From: Siphonodentalium dalli
Lineage: Eukaryota > Mollusca > Scaphopoda > Gadilida > Siphonodentaliidae
DNA: 64,000 bases
Direction of reading: 5' to 3'
Assembly (NCBI GenBank): GCA_032622095.1
Contig: CP136066.1
Coordinates: forward strand, 175,335,164-175,399,163
Each line of letters starts with the position of its first letter. The first letter of the stretch is position 1. Both the position numbers and the translations under genes were made by a program. Of the stretch, positions 11,344-22,661 are shown in pieces. The notes below the pieces were generated by a model. The model saw nothing but the letters and a program-made list of their open reading frames with translations, did no database searches and had not been told where the DNA came from.

Positions 11344-11782
11344 GATGTCCGGATATCTACCGAGGGGTTAGCAGGGCTCGTACCAAACGTCATCTTGGGT
11401 GACGGGAAATACGTGTTGGCTGATCCTGTCAGAGACATGTGTGAAGACATATTTGGAAAAACATACATGGAGACTGAAGGATTCTCAAAGGTTGGAAAGA
11501 CACACACTGGGCGACACTACGCCATGGACATTGTGCCACAACTGATACTCAGCGGTGTACGACAGATCGTTCGCTCAGTCGCTGCACGTGACAGGTCATG
11601 GCCATCAGACGACATTATATCGATAATAAGCACCGGATAATTCCACCATGCAGCACGACCTGCTCCAATGCCAACAGACCCGGACCATGAGCACGATTTC
11701 TGTATGTCGTTCGCTAAGGCAGAAGTCGTGCTGTTGAGAACAATGTCCGTTAACCAGCAACTCAGTATAAAGCTTTTGAAGG
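11344..11782 (+). pseudogene. Mab-21/cGAS-like pseudogene fragment
   Basis: This segment is collinear with codons of the intact Mab-21-family gene at 34951-37035 (its 35205-35625 part). Shared peptide stretches include GLAGLVPN, ILGDGKY, LADPVRDMCE, RDRSWPSDDIIS and FAKAEVVLLRTMSV. The frame is kept throughout except for one TAA at 11638-11640, where the intact gene has a Glu codon. The nucleotidyltransferase motif (GS...DxD) and everything after the SIKLLK helix are missing, so both ends are truncated. Divergence at many third positions suggests an old duplication, not a recent retrocopy. It lies in the same orientation as the intact gene, about 23 kb away. Confidence 0.85.
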
Positions 11783-11979
11783 GAAAACAAAATAGCAGGA
11801 AGGTATGCGGTTTTTTGGCATCTGGCATTTTCGGGAACCCATCACCTCCAAACCTGCAAATTTCACTAATGTTGGTCCGAAACCGCATAAAACACTACTT
11901 ATTTTGCTCATACAACTGGGAACTTTAGTTATCCAATATTAACAGCTGTGTTTTGATGAAAACTGAACCAGATAACTTT

Positions 11980-12265
11980 ACACCATATAGTTTTCTATGA
12001 CGATATATCAAACAAATGTGCCAGTGTGTGCATGAAGCATTAGGAGCCTCTGTTGATCGGAGTCGAGATCTCTAGACGAACTTAGAACTCGCGTGTATTC
12101 AGCGTAACTATTATTATATTATTATATTCACATTCAATAACGAATTCTACACATCTTAGTTTCAATGTTCTGTTCAATAATATATACCTTTCGCACAATG
12201 AACACGTACCGATAAGGATTACAAATGGCTAATACTAGTCGTAAGTTTGTTGGACGGTCAAAACA
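11980..12265 (+). repeat. direct repeat, copy 1
   Basis: About 285 bp, with GTGCCAGTGTGTGCA, GGAGCCTCTGTT, ACGAATTCTACACATCTTAG and TTTGTTGGACGGTCAAA in order. The same order recurs at 12733-13028. The first copy carries an extra TTATTATA expansion. No coding capacity and no inverted termini were seen. Confidence 0.7.
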
Positions 12266-12732
12266 TAATTCTCAGAATAAACTCAAAAATGCGTTTAAAA
12301 TGCATCTGTACATCAGCTAACTATGTGAGTAGTAAAAACTTTGTTAAAGAAGTTGACATTATGCAGACAAAATCACATGACGGCGTTCAAATAACAATGA
12401 TTGTCATTTGTGTGTTAATCCGAATGCCATCATGTCATGTTGTCTGAATAATGTCAACCGAAGAAGGCCTAAGGCCGAAAGCTTTTGCAGAGCGACTTAT
12501 TTAATTTGTCAGCCTCCCTCATATCCTGGACCATTTTTACACTTCTAAAAACTTCGTAGTTCCATCCGTAACGGTGTTGCCGAAATTTGCCTATACATAG
12601 CATTACATTATCTCACAAGAATACACCATAAAGGTAATTGCACCATTACATGTGGAAGTACAGGAATTTTACTTCTCTTTGCGGTAGCTTTGATACAGAT
12701 GCATTTTATACGCAATGTTGTCCTTTATATTC

Positions 12733-13028
12733 TGGCACCAGGTAGTTATCTATGATGATATGCCTGAAAAAGATATCAAACAAATGTGCCAGTGTGTGCA
12801 CGCAGCCTTAGGAGCCTCTGTTCATCGGAATCGAGATCTCTAGACAAACTTAAGACTCAGGACGTGTATTCAGCGTAACTGTTATTATATTCACATTCAA
12901 TAACGAATTCTACACATCTTAGTTTCAATGTGCTGTTCAACAATAGACACCTTTCGCATAATGAACACGTACTAATAACGAGTACATATGGCTAATAATA
13001 GTCGTAAATTTGTTGGACGGTCAAATAT
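12733..13028 (+). repeat. direct repeat, copy 2
   Basis: The counterpart of 11980-12265, offset about 765 bp. It ends just before the MITE at 13047, which therefore inserted near its right edge. The ~470 bp between the copies has no recognised feature. Confidence 0.7.
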
Positions 13029-13046
13029 TTTTCGCAGAATTAACTA

Positions 13047-13807
13047 CCTTACTCGTATTTAAATTCGCGCAGTACCATTTTTCGCTTAGTTTTGAATTCG
13101 CGCACTTTAAATTCGCACACCTATCTGCGCGAATTCAAAACTGACAAAAATATTTTCGCAAAAGTATGATCACACTTTCAGTTCTCAGTCGTTTCTGAAG
13201 ATACACGTGTATAATACACACGATCACAATGGATTTACAGCGTGGAAAACATAACTGAATCATCATTTTGTTGCGATGATGGATGTTTATATGCTTCAAA
13301 TATAAATATATAATTACACTGATATTGAAGTAGTTATATATGGACTGGACATAAATGCAATGAACTCGAAAACAGAAAAAGACAACCGCGAAGGCAACGG
13401 ATTTCAGAAAAATCAACACTTAGTTTCCGGTTGTGATGACATAGCTATATAACGCAGACTCCATGTATGGTCACGCTGTCACCCCAGGGTGGTGAATGTG
13501 GGTGCTTTCTTGCATATACAATGTAGAATATGTGCGTTTCTTAGAAGCATTTTAACGATTTTCGACGTTACCATTATTTGTACGTCGTTTGGCATTGGGT
13601 ATAGGTTGATCGACTATAACATAGGCCTACATAGGCGTACTTGTCTATGCAGTGTCCAACGTTTCGTAATGTATGTAATTCATCGACATAACTCTTTTGT
13701 TTTCCCTGTCGTGTATTTTAAATTCAGAGTCGTACTATTTTTCGCTCAGTTTTAAATTCGCGCACTGAAGGGTAAATAGTGCTGGACGAATTTAAATACG
13801 AGTACGG
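13047..13807. mobile_element. 761-bp Tc1/mariner-like MITE
   Basis: The terminal inverted repeats are CCTTACTCGTATTTAAATTCG at the left (imperfect partner CCGTACTCGTATTTAAATTC on the other strand at the right end), flanked on both sides by TA (13045-13046 and 13808-13809), the target used by Tc1/mariner elements. Internally the phrase TTTTTCGCT(T/C)AGTTTT(G/A)AATTCGCGCAC occurs near each end. No transposase is encoded, so it would need a helper. Confidence 0.65.
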
Positions 13808-13809
13808 TA

Positions 13810-15344
13810 TACACTAGTCCGTCTGAGAGAAAATCGTTTCGTTCAAATTTCTTGCCACTCACCGTATGTTGATATGATTCTGTTTACCGTGATTATTTTG
13901 TACTTAATTAAGTTGTTATCAGGTCATAGTCAGTGGTAAGATCGATGTGTTATTAAAGTCACAGGTCATAATCAGTGGTAAGTTCGATATGCTATTAAAG
14001 TCACATGGCGATTTGCGCTCCAAAATACACATAATATTATTCACCTTTGAATTGTTCCCAGGATGGAAATAGGTCGATACATATCTAAACTACTTTTCTT
14101 CGAGCATTCTGTAACCAAAAAAATACGCATTGCAGTTATGAAAAATACAACTATGAACACGGTGTTGGGGTCCCAAACAAAAATCAGCCATTTGCACGAC
14201 ATGGAACGGAAAAGAGCGTTATGTGTTAGCCTATTCCTGATATGGTAGAAATAAAGAGCGTTTGTCTGACTTCTGGCGAAAATTTGAAAACAGCATTGAA
14301 AATGGTATGTGAGCATATGAAGCCGGTATATCAATATTTGGAGCATTTATGTACTTCTGGTATCCGCCCCTCAAATTACGTAAACATAATTTGGCGGTTC
14401 GAATGACCCATATGCGTTTAATTAATAGCATAAACATAAATAAACATACAACCGATTAACATATACTGATAAGACATGCGGGTGCCGACGGGTTCCGAAT
14501 TTACCGAAAAAAGAAGAGGATTCTGGTAATAGAGAGGTTTCGCAACTGACGGATGGATAGAGTATATAACGGATACGAACAGCTATTCGAATCCGTAAAA
14601 TTCACTTGGGGCACACAAAACAAAAAAAACAAAAAACAAAACAAAACAAACAAAAAAACCTTTCGCGAAACGTAACGACTACGATTAGGATTATTGAACA
14701 GTTTGGATTTTATAAATAATAAACCATTCGAGATTGTACGAAACGCCGAATGAGTTAGCACTAATGTCGTTGTGTAGACAGCAGATGGAGAACATGCTGA
14801 ATGGGGTGCAGCGACTCACACCCTCAACTTTGGTTAAATTTTTCAATAGTTGGAAATTTATACCTGACAAAACATTATAGCTGGAACATTCACACCAGCA
14901 AAAATACATTGAAATTTTTCTCATAGTTTTAATTTCAGACAGTTAATTAGCGGGGATTTTGTATTTTTTTTACTAAGATTTGGATATTTTCCTATACTGT
15001 TGGTCATATTGAAAGGGAAATGGCCATCAGTTGGAAGTTGTCCAAGCTTAGGGAGGCATGGTGTCAGGTTGGCAATTTCCAACAATTTGACAGCTTGAGG
15101 ACTGTCTGGATGCTAATCGTTGGCAATTTTCATGTTCAGATTTCAAAATGATGAATGTATAGCGTGTGTTTTTTTTTCGTGCCTGTGTGTCAGATACGAA
15201 CACATTATATATTTCTGGATGCAATTATATTCTGGAGAATATTATATATGGATGAACAGGGCACATCTCTCGCCCTCCCCCTCTATCTCTCTCTCTCTCT
15301 CTCTTCTCGTTAACACCAACAATAACAAACGCTATATCTATTGA
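13810..15344. other. no supported gene
   Basis: AT-rich sequence with an A-rich AAAACAAA stretch near 14620-14660 and a CT microsatellite near 15282-15304. A short duplicated phrase, GGTCATA(G/A)TCAGTGGTAAG, lies at about 13922 and 13965. Open frames are short and unrecognised. Confidence 0.5.
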
Positions 15345-15590
15345 CCAGTCGAGTCGCATCAATTGACCATACCAGAGCAGTTCAGATTAAAGTCGAGTCA
15401 CATCAATTGACCAGACCAGAGCGGTCCAGATTAAAGTCGAATCCACATCAATTGACCAGACCAGACCAGAGCAGTTCAGATTAAAGTCGAGTCACATCAA
15501 TTGACCCTACCAGAACAGTACAGATTAAAGTCGAATCCACATCAATTGACCAGACCAGACCAGAGCAGTTCAGATTTAAGTCGATCACCG
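15345..15590 (+). repeat. ~60-bp tandem repeat, about 4 copies
   Basis: The unit core CACATCAATTGACCAGACCA followed by GAGC(A/G)GTTCAGATTAAAGTCGA recurs about four times with length variation caused by extra ACCAG steps. It is non-coding. Confidence 0.75.
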
Positions 15591-16457
15591 GACTGGCTCC
15601 GTGGACATGGACCGATTTGAACAGACCGGCGATCAAAGCTCGCCGATTTCGAAGGGGTCAACTGCTATATGAGCTTTAATGCGGGGCAGTGGGTTGCCCG
15701 AAGTGGCCCATGTTGCGTAGACTAATGTGCCGAAGTTACCGAGAGAGACGATGAGGTAAAATAAAAAGCGGTGCCCCTGGTGGTCTACTGAGGTTGCGCA
15801 CATAATTTGCAGGAAAACTGATAAATTGTTCATTTTGTCAGAATATAAAACAGAGCTAATATTATTGTGGTTGTGTAGCTTTGAAAGTTTTATTTTGTTT
15901 AATTACATGCTGGTAGTATATGCCTTTAATGTTATCTTACGTTTCCAGACAAAAGTTAACGGGCCGTTACTCTATACTCAAGTATGCCTGGTTACTTCTA
16001 TTCGGTATCGCTTTGTTAGCATTTTGAATACTTGTTAATGTTACAGCCAAAAAGATTATTTTATTTGCCCAAGTATGACGAAGACGTGAAGTCATACCAG
16101 TGTAAACTGGCGCTAAATTGTCGCCTTGACTTTGTGAACCGAAAACACACATTGTAAAGTAAATGCGAGGGATCAAACTTAATATCAATTTCATATCAAC
16201 AGGATGCACCAAATGTCTACTGAGACATATATATCTGCCCTAAGGTAAGTAAGGAATTCGGAATTTGTTATCATTTTATACAAAAATCCAGTTGTTGTAT
16301 GTTAACGTTCGTTGTAAACACCGCGGTCTGGGTCAGGGGATGAAATGGATACTAAAATACTTCAAATAGCTACACTGATACAACTCTCTGATTGATGAAA
16401 TGCTTGTATATTTAAGGCACATATATCCCCTTCATGGCGCCCGACGCATGAATATTA
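15591..16457. other. no supported gene
   Basis: Unique-looking AT-rich sequence leading into the minisatellite. Open frames up to 81 residues lack recognisable domains. Confidence 0.4.
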
Positions 16458-17516
16458 TATCTCCCTCACACTCCCTTCGCGTGTCTATATCTCTCACGAT
16501 ATCCACCCCCCTTCGGCTACATGTATATATCTCTGTCGCGATCACACTCCCTTCGCGTGTCTATATCTCTCACGATATCCATCCCTCCCCTTCGGCTACA
16601 TGTATATATCTCTGTCGCGATCACACTCCCTTCGCGTGTCTATATCTCTCACGATATCCCTCCCTCCCCTTCGGCTACATGTATATATCTCTGTCGCGAT
16701 GACACTCCCTTCGCGTGTCTATATCTCTCACGATATCCCTCCCTCCCCTTCGGCTACATGTATATATCTCTGTCGCGATGACACTCCCTTCGCGTGTCTA
16801 TATCTCTCACGATATCCCTCCCTCCCCTTCGGCTACATGTATATATCTCTGTCGCGATGACACTCCCTTCGCGTGTCTATATCTCTCACGATATCCCTCC
16901 CCCCTTCGGCTACATGTATATATCTCTGTCGCGATCACACTCCCTTCGCGTGTCTATATCTCTCACGATATCCCTCCCTCCCCTTCGGCTACATGTATAT
17001 ATCTCTGTCGCGATCACACTCCCTTCGCGTGTCTATATCTCTCACGATATCCATCCCTCCCCTCCGGCTACATGTATATATCTCTGCCGCGATCACACTC
17101 CCTTCGCGTGTCTATATCTCTCACGATATCCACCCCTCCCCTTCGGCTACATGTATATATCTCTGTCGCGATCACACTCCCTTCGCGTGTCTATATCTCT
17201 CACGATATCCATCCCTCCCCTTCGGCTACATGTATATATCTCTGTCGCGATCACACTCCCTTCGCGTGTCTATAGCTCTCACGATATCCATCCCTCCCCT
17301 TCGGCTACATGTATATATCTCTGTCGCGATCACACTCCCTTCGCGTGTCTATATCTTTCACGATATCCATCCCCCTCCCCTTCGGCTACATGTATATATC
17401 TCTGTCGCGATCACACTCCCTTCGCGTGTCTATATCTCTCACGATATCCATCCCTCCCCTTCGGCTATACATGTATATATCTCTGTCGCGATCACACTCC
17501 CTTCCCATTCGGCTAT
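16458..17516 (+). repeat. 79-bp minisatellite, about 13 copies
   Basis: The unit contains CACTCCCTTCGCGTGTCTATA, TCTCTCACGATATCC, a variable C/T spacer, TTCGGCTACATG and TATATATCTCTGTCGCGAT. Most units are 79 bp; a few vary by several bases in the C-rich spacer. The array is CpG-rich compared with its surroundings. Because 79 is not a multiple of three, successive units are read in rotating frames, and the usual unit has no stop in any plus-strand frame. This gives overlapping long open frames up to 260 residues. The peptides (ISVAITLPSRVYISHDI and its frame-shifted forms) look like translated repeat, not a gene. Confidence 0.9.
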
Positions 17517-17578
17517 CTATATCGTTTGGTTTTAATGATATTGTATGTGGTACAATTAAGTAGAGATTACCTATGAGT

Positions 17579-17673
17579 TTTGGTTTAATACCCGGAATAT
17601 CTCATGAGTGGCTACAAGGAAATTATGTATTTCCATGTAGCCACGAATGAGATAGTTCGGGTATTCAACCAAA
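17579..17673. other. foldback hairpin, 45-bp arms
   Basis: The arms 17579-17623 and 17629-17673 are reverse complements with a handful of mismatches around a 5-base loop; they start TTTGGTT and share TGGCTACA. It lies directly after the minisatellite. It could be a foldback MITE or a structured transcript; no TSD was resolved. Confidence 0.75.
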
Positions 17674-19200
17674 GGCCGTATAGACAGTGGAACAGCAGAG
17701 ACCGGAACAAATCCGTCCAACCATGTCGGAGAGTAACAAACTGAAACACATATCAAAATGTTCGTCTCGATTGAGAGGATAGCATGCCTATGTTGCCTTT
17801 TTGTGAGATGTTGTACGATTGTTTATTTTTATTTTTTAGGTAAAACAGGCTACATGTTATAAGAGTTCTGTTGCGTAATTCAACGGTTTGTGGTTTATTT
17901 TGGGGTAAAACTCACTTTTTTGGTGAAAATGAGAGAATTTTGGAATCCATCACAACAAGTTATATATTTATAATTAATGCATATTTTTATCGAGTTATAA
18001 ATTAAGTTTTTGAGGTAATTAATAGATGTATGACTGGAATGGAGGCCTTTGTGTCAGTTTTGTTCTACATTTGTATTGGTTAAATGGGGGATGTCTTGGA
18101 CATAAATTGAATGTCGAAAGGCACTTGAGTAAATAAATGGTTGTTCCAAGCAGGATCCATGCATGGACAGGGTGTATTTTTTAAATATCTCAAAAGTCAC
18201 GGTTGTAATGTAACATGTTTTCAAGAGATGTTAGGTTAAACCAGCCGAATTAAAGATCTGTTTGGTCAGGAAAAGGTACACTATACGTGTAAAATGCATC
18301 TGTCGAGAAATCATAAGGTATCACTACTCTATCGGGTCGCCACAGGGGGGGGGGGGGGGGGTCAGTGGCCAAATACGAAACATGCATATACACTATTTGT
18401 TTGTACATAAATGCGTACTGGATCATGTTTATTATATGCCAGGTTATGTATATATAGGCTTATTTGCTTGGTTCTTTGATTGTCTACATTGTTTCAGACA
18501 GATTTCTCATTTATTGATGACTTCACCCATATTTTACAATTGAGGGTCAAATAATGTAGGCAAGATTTAACTTAAGTAAGGGTGGAACAGGCTTTTGTGT
18601 TCTCTAGATCGTGGGAATATGAATTTTTGTTTTCTATAAAACAGGCCAAAACTTATTTTTATGAAATAAATGAATCAATGTCAAAACATAAGCATTAAGT
18701 GAAGTTTTTCTATATATTAGGCCAACAACCAGCATGCCGAAACTCAAATACACGAAAACATCTAGGTGTAGGTTATGTAACCTTGATACTTGTGTAATTT
18801 AAAATATTCTTTGCCAAATCATGCAAACGATACACACCTCTTCCACTAACCTCATAATAATGAAAATCGGGCTCGCAAATTACGTTTACGTGTCCTCATA
18901 TATTACAGCTATAATTTAAGTGTTCTATGTAATAAATGTCACAGATAATGCACTGCGATTTGGTCGTGAATGGAATTCAGATGGAAAGCAATATTTTGAT
19001 TGAAGGTCACACAATTGTTGCATGTAAATCAGTGACAACAGGAATTGGAGTTCAAGAAGAGCTTCGTGCAGATTTGTGGTCATGCGTGAACTCTGTCAAC
19101 CATTATCGAAACATGAGATACACTAAAATAAAGCAATAATGGAACTGAGATAACCAGACCATAATCTGTGCGAGCCCAGATTTTTGGGGAAATAACTTTT
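17674..19200. other. no supported gene; 17-base poly-G at 18345-18361
   Basis: AT-rich DNA. The homopolymer of 17 G is unusual against this background. Short open frames (93 residues at 18262, 67 at 18936) have no recognisable domain. Confidence 0.5.
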
Positions 19201-19500
19201 TAGCTCACCTGAGATGAAATCTCCGGTGGAGCTATGGTCATCACTCTGCGTCCGTCGTCCGTCCATTCGTCCATCCGTCCGTGTGGATATTCCCTCGGTG
19301 TCTCACATTCAAATTTGTTCAATTGAGGTCACTATGTCATATAGTTGTGAAGCCAGGACCATAACTCTTTCCCTCCATAGTAATTCTTAAAACGACTTCT
19401 CCTCAATAACTATCAGAGCTATTTATCTTATATATGGTATGGAGGGTCTGTGTGTGACTGGGTCAAATATGGTCGAAGCCAGGGACATAACTCTAAAAAA
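19201..19500 (-). repeat. second copy of the GGACGGACGAC-tailed dispersed repeat
   Basis: The reverse complement of the 3' part of 2041-3486: terminal hairpin (19201-19232), GTCCGTCGTCCGTCC tract, then at least one ~150-bp module containing 'ccataactctttccctcc' and 'cttctcctcaataac'. It confirms that the family is dispersed and moves in both orientations. Confidence 0.65.
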
Positions 19501-20035
19501 AATTGTTTTAGGATTGAACAACTTGCTCAATTTAACCAAAAAGAAAACAATGAAATTCTTTCTTTTTTCTTCTGTTTTTTAAATAGTAAAAAAAAACAAA
19601 TATTTTAAATATGATGTTTTTTTCAAATTAAATTTTCAAAAACTATCGCTCTTATAACATCCACTGGGGTACCCAGAATCATATCAAATTTCATTGAAAT
19701 CAGTCCGGGCGTCTGGGAGAAAAATTAGGAAGAGACAGATTAGCCTTGCCATTTGAAGGGTTAAACACCCCTATTACCTTGTTATTTCACATTCCCAATG
19801 AAACTTAATATGTTTGACAAATCATGGGACACCGTCACAAGTTCATATGATGTGTACCGACCCCCCATGGGCATCCACATTCCTGACTGTCAACCTAAAC
19901 TATAATTTCAGATTATATGCGCGAGCGTATCATCGTAACTATAAAGTCATTATTGGTGAACAATGTGTAACAAGAAAACTAAGATGCATGCATCAGGTCG
20001 GCCGTGAACTATCTACCATAGAATTGTTGTAGCTA

Positions 20036-20422
20036 TCGATTATACATTTTGAAACACCTGTCTGTATGTATGTATGTATGTATGTGTGTATGCGTGAATG
20101 CATGTGTGTATGTGTTATAGACTCTAACACTGCTCGAATTTGGTATTTAACGTGTCAACTTGACCTCGCTCATAGGCATGTTTCTGGACCTTGACCGATC
20201 CGACTAAAAATTTGTGTGTAGGACTACTTCGATCCCGGGAGCAATATGGACGGGTCCAATTTCACGTGGGACCATGTTCTCGAACGTGCTGATATAGGCA
20301 TGTTTCTGGACCAATTGAACAATAGTTTGGCCAGACGCTGTATATACTGGGTACTGTCCAGATGGAGGCGATCACAAAAAAAATCCCTAACTAGCCCGAA
20401 CGAAGTCGAGTACATCAGCTAG
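20036..20422 (+). mobile_element. short non-autonomous Helitron-like element
   Basis: The right end reads CCCGAACGAAGTCGAGTACATCAGCTAG followed by T when split across 20395-20423: CTAG at 20419-20422 with an imperfect hairpin just inside, the Helitron 3' pattern. A left end TC preceded by A (20035/20036) is plausible and is followed by a TGTCTG/TATG simple repeat, as in the 60054 element. The left boundary is inferred. It has no coding capacity. Confidence 0.5.
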
Positions 20423-20431
20423 TTTAATATA

Positions 20432-20925
20432 TATTTTGGACATTTGTCTGTCTGTTTGTCTGTTAGCTATGGCCGGGAAAACTGCCGGACAGATTTGACG
20501 AAATTTGATACCTAGGGGTAATTATTTCAGGGAGTATTTTGGACGGGTCAAATCTTGATCCCGACCTGACTTTGACATTCAAAAAGATCTATTCAAGGTC
20601 AAATCTGGTAAAACGGAAGTATTTCAACGAAATTTGATACCTACTGTTACTTTTGTCCCAGGAGTGTTTCGGGTGGGTCAAATCATGACCATGACCTGAT
20701 CTTGACATTCAAAATTGTCAATTCAAGGTCAAATCGGGTATAAAGCCGGGCGGATTTCGACGGGTACTTTTGTCGTGACTTTTGTCCGGGGAGTGTTTTG
20801 GACGGGTCAAATCGTGACCCCGACATGACCTTCACCTTTAAAATAGTCAATTCAAGGTTAAATCGCGCATTTCTCCGAAAATCAGAGGGGAACATCCCGG
20901 ACGAAGTGGGGTCCACGAGCTACTA
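20432..20925 (+). repeat. Helitron-like remnant with three ~125-bp tandem units
   Basis: A TTTGTCTGTCTG start is followed by three degenerate units (about 20486, 20610 and 20736) sharing GAGTGTTTTGGACGGGTCAAA, GACCTGA and TCAATTCAAGGTCAAATC. The end reads CCCGGACGAAGT...GAGCTACTATT, resembling a decayed version of the adjacent element's CTAGT terminus. Confidence 0.5.
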
Positions 20926-22368
20926 TTATATATTTCTAGATTTAGTTACAAACTAAATACCTGTATATTGTACAAAGAAATGTTTGACAAATATATCTGT
21001 ATCAATATTACCATACGGGTCATTAAAATAGATACGACGAAACAAATTTTGAAGGGTGCATGTATCAGGTAAATATTTATATTTCAAATGATGACAGGAA
21101 TGCAGAAAGTTGGAGTACCTACGTAATACTGGCTATCCGCATGAAGAGATATACATGTATATAAAAACCAGATGAGGGATATGTCTGTACAGTTGCTAAA
21201 CAATTCAGTCATGCAAAAGAGGATCAAAGAGTAAGATACCAAATTGCTGCCTGTGGTAATGTTTTTTAACGAAATTCGGGAAAATTAGATTACTCTCACC
21301 CTGGTTATCCAGAAGATAATTGTGGAATCTGATGACGATCGGACAAGGGGTGTCGTCTGTAGGATCAACCAAATTATTTAGCCATAAAAATAGTAAAATT
21401 GAAGATCACCGCTGGCAGTGATGTCTTCACAATGACAGTTTGAGAACAAAATATGGCTCACATCTAGCGGTGACCCAAAATATCCACATAAGAAAAAGTT
21501 CTCCAATAAAAGCTGGCTGCAGGGTGCGCCAATTGATTCAAATTCGAAATTTAGCAGGGTGTACTGCTTGTGGCCATGTTTTCCCCGCAAATTTGATAGA
21601 CTGATGGACAAAACCACTGAATCCGTTGAATCAATATACATGTATACATGGATTAATTTATATGCATTGTTATACACAGTACTGGTATATAAAGGTACTG
21701 AAAATAACTATATTACTAGTATACACAAAATAAACCATATATCATGGCTATGGGTTCTAATATCCGAACATGACAGCTGAGAACTTGGTGTGAATTAAAG
21801 AGTGGTGGTTTCTCAAGCATATCTAACCCTCCACGTTAGTAACATGCCATTAAATGTCATAAGTATAATCTAGCTTGAGGACAGAAGTGATCCATAAAAC
21901 CCCCCTTAATTCAACCAGGTCCTCGCGCGATGTATGATCGATCACATGATGATCTAGGGGGATTAGAATTGATGTATAAAAACAGCACTGCATGTAAATA
22001 TAAAATAAAATAGTGCTACATCTTATTACAGATTATTGCCATATATAATCAGTGATTATACAGACAGTCTGACAAAATAAAGTTTCAGTGACATTCTATC
22101 CGAAGAGGGGAATAATTTCATCTGTTACAGTCAATGGAGCAATTATGAATCTGGAAAGGTGAAATTTCTAAGTAATACTAGATATCGACATGACGCGATA
22201 AAATATAACGTAAATGCAATATGGCCGCTGGCGACCATTTTTTCCTATGAAATTAAAAAAATATTTGATAGCTCTCATCTGATAGATCAATATCAAGATA
22301 AATATGAAGTTTGGTGATGATCGGATGAGTGAAGTGGACTGTGGTCTGTGCTAAACGGTTTAGTAAAA
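20926..22368. other. no supported gene
   Basis: AT-rich. Two phrases of a common mollusc-type repeat may be present (near 21300 'gatgacgatcgg' and near 22310 'gatgatcggatgag'). No coding exon was recognised. Confidence 0.4.
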
Positions 22369-22661
22369 AGATTCTTACCTTAATATTTTTATGTTCACTT
22401 TATAAACTTCACTGAGTCATCTTTGTCATGTATTGAGTTTGATATCTTTTGTTAACAGTTTATAAATCATGTATGTCTCATGTTTGTTATTTTAATTTAT
22501 GTGTTTATTATCATTAAATAAAGTTGCATTCCTTAAAAAGATGCTTACCTCAATGTTTTTATGTTCACTTTATAAACTCCACTGAGTCATCTTTGTCATG
22601 TATTGAATTTGATATCTTTTGTTAACAGTTTATAAATTATGTATGTCTCGTGTTCGTTATT
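22369..22661 (+). repeat. 123-bp direct repeat, two copies, 170-bp offset
   Basis: 22369-22491 and 22539-22661 are nearly identical, sharing TTTTTATGTTCACTTTATAAA and GATATCTTTTGTTAACAG. They are separated by 47 bp that contains AATAAAGTTGCATT. It is a simple local duplication. Confidence 0.75.

Noticed and set aside
16458-17576. Overlapping plus-strand frames of 186, 220 and 260 residues taken as genes
   Set aside because: They are translations of the 79-bp minisatellite in rotating frames; the peptides repeat and no start, domain or codon bias supports a gene.
20224-20916. Minus-strand frames of 63 and 77 residues
   Set aside because: They lie in Helitron-like tandem modules and repeat the module text.
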